From: Pseudosporangium ferrugineum
GTDB taxonomy: Bacteria; Actinomycetota; Actinomycetes; Mycobacteriales; Micromonosporaceae
Reading direction: 5' to 3'
Assembly: GCF_003002065.1 (NCBI RefSeq)
Contig: NZ_PVZG01000010.1
Coordinates: 248,001-312,000 of the forward strand
Length of the DNA: 64,000 nucleotides
The notes under the pieces were generated by a model. The model searched no databases. It worked only from the letters and a program-made list of their open reading frames with translations, and was not told where the DNA came from. The position numbers and the translations under genes were made by a program. The stretch's first letter is position 1, and every line of letters begins with the position of its first letter. This document shows positions 58,249 to 64,000 of the stretch, piece after piece.

Positions 58249-58746
58249 TCAGGTGGCGATGAGGCCGAAGACCCAGATCACCGCGATGGCCAGCGCCGCG
58301 GCGAATTCGACGAGCAGGGACAGGCCGACCGCGCCCAGGGCCTGCCGGGTCGACGGCCAGGCCTGGCCGGGGCCGAGGCGCAGCCGTTCGGCGAGGAAGA
58401 GACCGAGGACGAAGCCGAGGACGAGGCCGACCACCGGCACCACGAAGAAGCCGATCACGCCGAGCACCCCGCCGGCGAGCATCGACGAGGTCGGCACCCC
58501 GGTGCTCTTCAGCCGGCGGCCCGGCCACAGGTACTTGACCACCGTGCCGCCGACCGCCACCAGGGTGGCCAGGGCCAGCACCACCCAGCGGCCGCCCGAC
58601 GCGTCGCCGAGCAGCGCCCAGAACAGGACCGCCGCCCAGCAGAGGAGCAGGCCCGGCAGCACCGGAATCACCACGCCCAGCACGCCGGCCAGCATGGCGA
58701 TGCCGGCGATGACGGTGACGGTCGTGCCGGTGTCGCTGAGGTCCAT
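58249..58746 (-). CDS. DUF456 family membrane protein
   Basis: A 165-residue protein with about five membrane helices. IPVLPGLLLCWAAVLFWALLG (given in part) and the glycine-rich GGVLGVIGFFVVPVVGLVLG (in part) are the marks of DUF456. The role is unknown. It converges with the D,D-carboxypeptidase gene, with 192 bases of plain GC-rich DNA between stops, and is divergent from the LmbE-like gene. Confidence 0.85.
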   Translation of the reverse strand: MDLSDTGTTVTVIAGIAMLAGVLGVVIPVLPGLLLCWAAVLFWALLGDASGGRWVVLALATLVAVGGTVVKYLWPGRRLKSTGVPTSSMLAGGVLGVIGFFVVPVVGLVLGFVLGLFLAERLRLGPGQAWPSTRQALGAVGLSLLVEFAAALAIAVIWVFGLIAT

Positions 58747-58856
58747 GGGTCAAGCCTGCCGTAGTCGCGCCACAACCCTCAACACCGGGGCCGGGCCGCC
58801 GATGGACACTCAGCGCCGCCCGTCGGGGGTCCGGCCGCGAGGCGAGGAGGGGTCCG

Positions 58857-59510
58857 GTGGCACGCAGCGTCCTGGCCGTCGGCGCCCGCCCGGGTGATCT
58901 GGAGCTGGGCTGCGCGGGCACGCTCGCCGCGCATCGGGCCGCCGGGGATCCGGTGACCATGCTCGTGCTCTCCGGCGGGGACCCGGGCGATCCGCTGACC
59001 CGGCGTACCGAGGAGTCCGCCCGCGCGCTCGACTGCCTGCTGGTCTGGGGGCCGGACGCGGCCGAGCGGCGGCGCGACCGGGACCGGCGGGTACGCGCCC
59101 GCGCCAACGAACGCCGTACCGGGAGACTGCCGGCCGGAAGGCCCTGGGACGGTGCCGCGATCGCCGCGATCGAGAACGTCCTGACCGGCGTCGATGCCGA
59201 CGTGATCTACGTGCCCGCCGGGGAGGACGCCGACGCGGAGCGGCGCGCGGCGGCGGCCGCGACCGTGGCGGCGGCCCGGCACAGCCGCCGGGTCCTGCAC
59301 TATCCCGGCGAGTCGACGCTGCGCTTCGTGCCGGCCCTGTACGTCGACATCACCGCCCACCTCGGCACCAAGCTCGCCGTGGTGGCCGACGCCGAGCTGC
59401 CCACCGCCACGGCCCGGCACTACGGCGCCCAGGCGCGGGTGCGGTACGCCGAGGCGTTCGCCCCCGGGCGCTTCGTGTGGGACCTGAGCGGCGCGGACCG
59501 GGGCGCCTGA
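58857..59510 (+). CDS. LmbE/PIG-L-like protein with degenerate metal site
   Basis: A 217-residue protein of the PIG-L deacetylase fold. The zinc-binding motif that normally reads AHPDDE is ARPGDLE here, with LGCAGTLA following, so the first histidine and one aspartate are lost and the second aspartate and the glutamate remain. The expected C-terminal histidine motif is also not clear (RHSRRVLHYPG). It is probably not an active zinc deacetylase, though it may have a new role. GTG 58857 has AGGAGG upstream. It precedes a FliA-like sigma gene by 121 bases. Confidence 0.75.
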   Translation: MARSVLAVGARPGDLELGCAGTLAAHRAAGDPVTMLVLSGGDPGDPLTRRTEESARALDCLLVWGPDAAERRRDRDRRVRARANERRTGRLPAGRPWDGAAIAAIENVLTGVDADVIYVPAGEDADAERRAAAAATVAAARHSRRVLHYPGESTLRFVPALYVDITAHLGTKLAVVADAELPTATARHYGAQARVRYAEAFAPGRFVWDLSGADRGA

Positions 59511-59631
59511 CGAAGCAACTCAGCGGCAACTGTCCGCAACCGGAACCTGTACCCCTGGTCACCCAAAGTTTCTCCCTGTCAGCCGGTGCGCCCACCAGCC
59601 ACGGGCCGCCGACGAATCCGGGGGAAACGAC

Positions 59632-60540
59632 ATGACCAGCACCATGACGACCGCTGCCGACTGCCAGGCCGACACCGCGACCGCCGTGCCGGCCCTGTCC
59701 GTTGCCGAGCAGGAGGAGTACATCCGCACGCACATGCCGCTCGTCGGGCACCTCGTGCGGGACATGCTCAGCCGCATCCCGAACCACATCCACCGCGACG
59801 ACCTGACCAGCGCCGGACTGCACGCGCTGGTGACCGCCGCCCGCGGCTGGGACCCGACCCGTGGCATCCCGTTCCCCCGGTTCGCGACCACCCGCATCCG
59901 CGGCGCGATCCTCGACGAGCTGCGGTCCCTCGACTGGGCCACCCGCTCGGTGCGGACCAAGGCCCGCGCGACCGACACCACCCGGCAGAACCTCACCACC
60001 ACGCTGGGCCGCACGCCCACGGCCGAGGAGCTGGCGCAGGCGCTGGGCACCACCACGAACGACCTGCACCAGACCGACAACGACGTGCAGCGCGCCACCG
60101 TGCTGTCGTTGCAGGGCTTCACCAGCAGCAGCGCGGACGACCTGGTCACCGAGCCGACCCCGGGCCCGGAGGACATGCTGCTGCGCCGCGAGCAGATCGG
60201 CTACCTGCACCACGCGATCGGCTCGCTGCCGGAGCGGCTGCAGTACGTCATCACCGAGTACTTCCTCAAGGAGCGCCCGATGGCGGAGATCGCCGCCGAC
60301 CTGGGTGTCACCGAGAGCCGCATCTCGCAGCTGCGCGCCGAGGCGCTGTCGCTGCTCAAGGACGGTCTCAACACGCACCTCGACCCGCACCTGGCGCCCG
60401 TGCCGGAGAACCCGGAGAGCATCACCGCGCGCCGCCGGGCCACCTACTACGCCACGATCGCCGGGAACACCACGATGCAGTCGCGGCTGTCCATGACCAA
60501 CGCGTACGGTCACACCCCGTTCGCCCAGGGCGCTGCCTGA
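59632..60540 (+). CDS. FliA/WhiG-family sigma factor
   Basis: A 302-residue sigma-70 factor lacking region 1.1. Region 2 runs through HMPLVGHLVRDMLSRIPNH and FPRFATTRIRGAILDELRSLDW (given in part), region 3 through TLGRTPTAEELAQALGT, and region 4 through LPERLQYVITEYF, ERPMAEIAADLGVTESRISQ and LRAEALSLLKDGL. These are FliA/WhiG hallmarks, so it should direct motility or development genes, maybe including the chemoreceptors in this window. A 50-residue tail after region 4 is also present in the paralogue at 63684. GGGGGAAA precedes the ATG. Followed by a strong bidirectional terminator. Confidence 0.93.
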   Translation: MTSTMTTAADCQADTATAVPALSVAEQEEYIRTHMPLVGHLVRDMLSRIPNHIHRDDLTSAGLHALVTAARGWDPTRGIPFPRFATTRIRGAILDELRSLDWATRSVRTKARATDTTRQNLTTTLGRTPTAEELAQALGTTTNDLHQTDNDVQRATVLSLQGFTSSSADDLVTEPTPGPEDMLLRREQIGYLHHAIGSLPERLQYVITEYFLKERPMAEIAADLGVTESRISQLRAEALSLLKDGLNTHLDPHLAPVPENPESITARRRATYYATIAGNTTMQSRLSMTNAYGHTPFAQGAA

Positions 60541-60553
60541 CGGGTACGCACGA

Positions 60554-60583
60554 GCAGGGCCGGCGCGGCTGCGCCGGCCCTGC
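60554..60583. terminator. Bidirectional stem-loop between sigma and HelD genes
   Basis: A perfect 13-bp stem, GCAGGGCCGGCGC (60554-60566) with GCGCCGGCCCTGC (60571-60583), four-base loop, between convergent genes. Confidence 0.8.
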
Positions 60584-60591
60584 GCCGCTTC

Positions 60592-62913
60592 TCACGCCAG
60601 GGCGTCGAGCACCTTGGGCAGCTCCGCCGTGTGCAGGACGCCGAGGCGCCGGGTGGCGCGGGTGACCGCCACGTACAGGTCGCTGAGGCCGCGGGGGCTC
60701 TCCGCGATGATCTCGTCCGGCTGGACCACCAGCACGCTGTCGAACTCGAGGCCCTTCGCCTGCCGTACGGTCATCAGCACGATGTGGTTGCGCAGGTCGG
60801 GCTGCTCCCCCACCGCGGCCCCGGGCACCGCGCCGGTCAGCGCGCCGCCCAGCGACTCCTCCAGGGCCGAGGGCACCAGCACGCCCACGCGGCCGTCGGT
60901 CACCGTCGCCGCCTCCCGCCGCACGGCGGCGATCAGCTCCTCGGCGAGCCGGTCGGCCGGCACCCGGGTCGCCCACGGCACACAACCCGATTCCCGTACG
61001 GACCGGGGCGGCTGCAGCGACGGGTCGACGGCGGCCAGCACGTCCGCCGCGACGGCCATGACCTCGGCCGGCGTGCGGTAGTTGACCGTCAGCTCCGCGA
61101 TCCGCCAGCGCTGGCCCACGTACGGCTCGAAGACCTGGTCCCAGGTCGTCGTCCCGGCCAGCTCGCCGGTCTGCGCCACGTCCCCGACCACGGTCATCGA
61201 CCGGCTCGGGCAGCGGCGCATCAGCAGCCGCCACGCCATCGGCGACAGCTCCTGGGCCTCGTCGACGATCACATGACCGAACACCCACGTACGGTCGGCG
61301 GCCGCGCGCTCGGCCGCGGTACGCGTGTCGATCACCTCGTGCCGCTCGACGAAGGCGCTCGCGTCCACCACGTCGATCGCGGAGAGGATCTCCTCCTCCT
61401 GGTCCTCGAAGTCGAGCGAGCGGGAGCCCTCGACGATCTCCAGCACGCCCTCGGCGTACTCGATCGCCTGCCGTCGTTCGAGGGCCGCGGCCCGGGCCTT
61501 GAGGGTGTCGTCGACGCCGAGCAGCTCGGCGAGCTCGTCGAGCAGCGGGACGTCGGCCGGGGTCCAGCGGGCGGACCGGTCGCGCAGCAGCAGCCCGCGC
61601 TCGTCGGCGCTCAGCTCGGGCGCCGCCGATTCGAGCCGGTCCGCGTCGGAGAGCAGATCGCGCAGCACCTGCCGCGGGGTCAGCACCGGCCACAGCTCGA
61701 AGAGCGCCCGCTGCACGTCCTCGTCCTCGCGCAGCTCCCGGCGGGTCTCCGCCAGGTCCGCCTCCTCCAGCAGGTTGTCGCCGCCGAGCGGGTCGGCACC
61801 GATCCGCTCGGCGATCTGCAGCGACAGCGCGTGGATGGCCTCGGTGACGAACATCTGCCGGGCCACGTTGTGCGGACGGCCGGACCGGCGGGCGGCGGCC
61901 CGGGCGTCCTCGCAGACCGAACGCTCGATGCGCAGCGGGTAGCCCTCGTGGTCGACCTCGACGTGGTCGTCGGGCACGGTCTGCCGGTCGGCCACCGCCC
62001 GCGCCAGCACGTCGAGCATGGCGAGCCGGCCCTTGAGCGCCGCGGCGGCGGGTGACTCGCTCGCCCGCGCGGTGACCCCGGGGAACATGTCGCCCAGGGT
62101 GGCGAGCAGCACGCCGGTCTCCGCCAGCGACGGCAGCACCTGGGAGATGTAGCGCAGGAAGGTCGCGTTCGGGCCGAGGATCAGGACGCCCTGCTTGGTC
62201 AGCTGGGCGCGGTGGGTGTAGAGCAGGTACGCCGCTCGGTGCAGCGCCACGGCCGTCTTGCCCGTACCCGGGCCGCCCTGCACGACCATCACCCCGGCGA
62301 GACCGGACCGGATGACCTCGTCCTGCTCGGCCTGGATGGTCTCGACGATGTCGCGCATCCGGCCGGTACGGCCGGCGTTCAGAGCCGAGAGCAGCGCCGC
62401 CTCGCCGGTGACGTCCTCCCGCCCGTCCGGGCCGCCCGCGTTCAGGTCGAGCACCTCGTCGTCGATGCCGGTGAGCTCGCGGCCGCGGGTGCGCAGATGC
62501 CGGCGCCGGGTCACCCCCTCGGGGGACACCGCCGTGGCGAGATAGAAGGGCCGGGCGGCCGGCGCCCGCCAGTCGATCAGCAGCGGGTCGCGGTCGCGGT
62601 TCTCGGCGAACAGGCCGAGCCGGCCGATGTAGCGCGGATTGTCGGCCGCGAAGTCGAGCCGGCCGAAACACAATCCGTTCTCGACGGCATTCATCTGGGC
62701 GACCTGTTCGGCCCAGTGGCTGCGGGTGGCCTCCCGGTGCGAGCGGCCCTGCGGCGTGCCGGCGGCCTCGAGCAGAATCGCGCGCAGCCGCTCCGCGGCC
62801 TGCTCACGGAGCTGGTCGAGGCGGCCGTAGAGGCCGGAAAGGTAGGCCTGTTCGGCCTCGATGTCATCGTTCCGCATGGTGTCCGTACCGTCGGCGGAGC
62901 TTGACAAGACCAC
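60592..62913 (-). CDS. HelD-type RNA polymerase remodelling ATPase (UvrD-like)
   Basis: A 773-residue SF1 motor of the HelD/HelR group, which pulls stalled or drug-bound RNA polymerase off DNA. The N-terminal coiled-coil arm begins near IEAEQAYLSGLYGRLDQL; FGRLDFAADNPRYIGRLG (in part) is the usual docking segment. Walker A is GGPGTGKTAVALHR, Walker B VIVDEAQELSPMAW and the late motif DLYVAVTRATRRLGVLH. Related actinobacterial HelR proteins give rifamycin tolerance. The start is uncertain: GTG 62913, TTG 62907 (with AGGGAG just before it) and ATG 62877 are all in frame. The leader contains a hairpin that is a terminator on the opposite strand. Confidence 0.92.
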   Translation of the reverse strand: MVLSSSADGTDTMRNDDIEAEQAYLSGLYGRLDQLREQAAERLRAILLEAAGTPQGRSHREATRSHWAEQVAQMNAVENGLCFGRLDFAADNPRYIGRLGLFAENRDRDPLLIDWRAPAARPFYLATAVSPEGVTRRRHLRTRGRELTGIDDEVLDLNAGGPDGREDVTGEAALLSALNAGRTGRMRDIVETIQAEQDEVIRSGLAGVMVVQGGPGTGKTAVALHRAAYLLYTHRAQLTKQGVLILGPNATFLRYISQVLPSLAETGVLLATLGDMFPGVTARASESPAAAALKGRLAMLDVLARAVADRQTVPDDHVEVDHEGYPLRIERSVCEDARAAARRSGRPHNVARQMFVTEAIHALSLQIAERIGADPLGGDNLLEEADLAETRRELREDEDVQRALFELWPVLTPRQVLRDLLSDADRLESAAPELSADERGLLLRDRSARWTPADVPLLDELAELLGVDDTLKARAAALERRQAIEYAEGVLEIVEGSRSLDFEDQEEEILSAIDVVDASAFVERHEVIDTRTAAERAAADRTWVFGHVIVDEAQELSPMAWRLLMRRCPSRSMTVVGDVAQTGELAGTTTWDQVFEPYVGQRWRIAELTVNYRTPAEVMAVAADVLAAVDPSLQPPRSVRESGCVPWATRVPADRLAEELIAAVRREAATVTDGRVGVLVPSALEESLGGALTGAVPGAAVGEQPDLRNHIVLMTVRQAKGLEFDSVLVVQPDEIIAESPRGLSDLYVAVTRATRRLGVLHTAELPKVLDALA

Positions 62914-62931
62914 TCCCTATCGTGGTAAAAT
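62901..62931 (+). promoter_or_regulatory. Possible promoter pointing away from helD
   Basis: TTGACA (62901-62906), 19-base spacer and TAAAAT (62926-62931) on the plus strand. The spacer is longer than ideal. A terminator follows almost at once. Confidence 0.4.
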
Positions 62932-62940
62932 CCGTCAGTC

Positions 62941-62967
62941 CGCAGCCATTTATGGCTGCGTTTTTTT
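62941..62967 (+). terminator. Rho-independent terminator with seven T residues
   Basis: CGCAGCCAT (62941-62949) and ATGGCTGCG (62952-62960) form a perfect stem, followed directly by TTTTTTT. It is the only classical T-tailed terminator in the window. Confidence 0.8.
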
Positions 62968-63113
62968 GTTGCCTGCAAACGCTCAGAATAGCCGACGGAT
63001 GTTTCCGGGGACGAGCACGTGAGCGGGGTTACGGCGCGATCCGACACTGTCGGGAATCCGTCATCATCGGCCCTTGCCGTTACGTGGCGGCGGGTCCCGG
63101 GTTGAACCGGGTC

Positions 63114-63629
63114 ATGAACCGCAACCACCCGTTCCGGCGTGCCGGCGCCCTGGCCCTCGTCGCCGTCGCCGCCCTCGCCTTCAGCTCCGCCTGCTCCGAC
63201 GACGCCGACAAGGACCCCGCCGGGAACGCGGCCGCCGCGGCCGGCGGGCCCGAGCCGAAGACCATCGACGGCGCCAAGGCAGCCGCACAGACCGTGTTCG
63301 ACCGCTTCAGCGGCGGCGACTTCGGCGGCGCGTGGGACATGTACACCGCCGCCGGCAAGGCCGCCATCAGCAAGACCGACTACATCAAGCTGAACGAGAC
63401 GTGCTCCCGCAAGGGCCTCGCCATCCAGCTGACCAGCGCCCGGATGGAGGGCGCCGACAAGGCCGTCGTCATCGCCAAGCAGCTCGTCGCCGCGCAGTCG
63501 TACACGATGGTGTACGAGCAGGACGGCTGGCGCCTCGAGCCCGCCAAGGAGGGCCTGGCGCTGTACGCCAAGGGCGCCGACCGCGCCATCGCCGTCCAGA
63601 AGAAGGCCGGCACCTGCGCCAACGCCTGA
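63114..63629 (+). CDS. Putative lipoprotein of unknown function
   Basis: A 171-residue exported protein. A basic start, hydrophobic core (ALALVAVAALAF) and SSACS suggest a lipoprotein signal, although the position before the cysteine pair lacks the usual Leu. The mature part has KAAAQTVFDRFSGGDFGGAWDMYTAAGKAAI (in part) and EQDGWRLEPAKEGLALYAKG, which resemble small nuclear-transport-factor-like folds, with two further cysteines probably forming a disulfide. It ends at a long stem-loop. ATG 63114 gives a full signal peptide. Confidence 0.75.
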   Translation: MNRNHPFRRAGALALVAVAALAFSSACSDDADKDPAGNAAAAAGGPEPKTIDGAKAAAQTVFDRFSGGDFGGAWDMYTAAGKAAISKTDYIKLNETCSRKGLAIQLTSARMEGADKAVVIAKQLVAAQSYTMVYEQDGWRLEPAKEGLALYAKGADRAIAVQKKAGTCANA

Positions 63630-63642
63630 TCCGCCGACAGCA

Positions 63643-63677
63643 CGGGGCCCGGTCACCGCACGGGTGACCGGGCCCCG
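63643..63677. terminator. Bidirectional stem-loop at the right end
   Basis: A perfect 15-bp stem, CGGGGCCCGGTCACC (63643-63657) with GGTGACCGGGCCCCG (63663-63677), five-base loop, between convergent genes. Confidence 0.85.
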
Positions 63678-63683
63678 GCTCTG

Positions 63684-64000
63684 TCAGGCGGCGACGGGCA
63701 GCCCGTCCGGGCCGGTCACCGCGAGCCGGTCCCGCAGCGTGCCGCGGGTGGCGATCTGGTCGTAGTAGGCCGCCCGGCGCCGCGCGACGCAGCCGTCCTT
63801 GGGCGCCGCGGCGAGGCTGGGCTCCAGGTGGGTGTTGAGCCCGTCCTTCAGCAGCGACAGCGCCTCGGCCCGCAGCTGCGACACCCGCGACTCGGTCACC
63901 CCGAGGTCGGCCGCGATCTGCGCCATCGGGCGCTCGTCGAAGAAGTAGCCGGTGATCACCGCGCGCAGCCGGTCGGGCAGCACGTCGACCGCGTGCCGCA
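63684..64000 (-). CDS. FliA/WhiG-family sigma factor (partial, N-terminus off the right edge)
   Basis: Only the last 105 residues are visible. LPDRLRAVITGYFFDERPM, QIAADLGVTESRVSQ, LRAEALSLLKDGLNTHLEP and RRRAAYYDQIA match the sigma factor at 59632 almost block by block, including the tail after region 4. Region 2 lies outside the window. It is a recent-looking paralogue in the opposite direction. Which of the two serves flagellar genes and which serves development cannot be told from this fragment. Confidence 0.88.
   Translation of the reverse strand, partial: RHAVDVLPDRLRAVITGYFFDERPMAQIAADLGVTESRVSQLRAEALSLLKDGLNTHLEPSLAAAPKDGCVARRRAAYYDQIATRGTLRDRLAVTGPDGLPVAA

Overview
The window is GC-rich actinobacterial chromosome with tight, often overlapping gene starts and stops. 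Coenzyme-F420 enzymes, Lsr2, trehalose genes from maltooligosaccharides, two chemoreceptors and two FliA/WhiG-type sigma factors together suggest a motile member of the Micromonosporaceae, most likely Actinoplanes or a close relative. This is inferred from gene content and style, not from a database match. I saw no phage, insertion sequence, CRISPR array, rRNA or tRNA.

Left part (1-13241): the edge cuts treY, which is coupled to treX. Next come a UBP-type zinc-finger protein and a cation/proton antiporter that overlap. A six-gene operon at 6052-11887 follows: an OleA-like thiolase, a family 2 glycosyltransferase, an adenylate-forming ligase, a second glycosyltransferase, a short cytochrome P450 and an OleD-like dehydrogenase. 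Every junction overlaps by 1 or 4 bases. The enzyme set resembles OleA/OleC/OleD beta-lactone chemistry without OleB and with added tailoring enzymes. It is my main candidate for an undescribed system. A lipoprotein and an EcsC-family gene follow.

Signalling part (13242-22205): a membrane GGDEF-EAL protein, a transmembrane chemoreceptor and a soluble double-GAF chemoreceptor with a CxxCxxC motif. Each has a CTC(A/C)-N16/17-CCGAT element upstream that could be a FliA/WhiG-type promoter. Between and after them lie PAC2, esterase and beta-propeller genes.

Middle (22277-31448): an arsR gene overlapping an ArsN/phosphinothricin-type acetyltransferase gene, an unknown protein, about 0.8 kb of repetitive noncoding DNA, a secreted propeller protein, trmB, a GAF-PAS-GAF histidine kinase with an 18-nt repeat tract, and an SBP56 methanethiol-oxidase-type gene coupled to a membrane protein.

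Catabolic and secreted part (31487-46034): gamma-glutamyltransferase, a TAP-type peptidase, an M14 carboxypeptidase, a PQQ-type sugar dehydrogenase lipoprotein, a sodium:solute symporter with a small membrane partner, an X-prolyl-peptidase-family protein that appears to have lost about 130 catalytic residues in frame, and a GH97 enzyme.

Right part (46035-64000): HAD phosphatase, three F420-type luciferase-like enzymes including Fgd, a sugar transferase, an ECF sigma factor fused through a membrane helix to an outside glycosidase-like domain, an anti-sigma kinase/PP2C/MarR group, Lsr2, a D,D-carboxypeptidase, a HelD-type RNA polymerase remodeller and two FliA-like sigma factors, the last cut by the right edge. 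Long stem-loops lie at several gene ends and act as likely terminators, most clearly between convergent genes.
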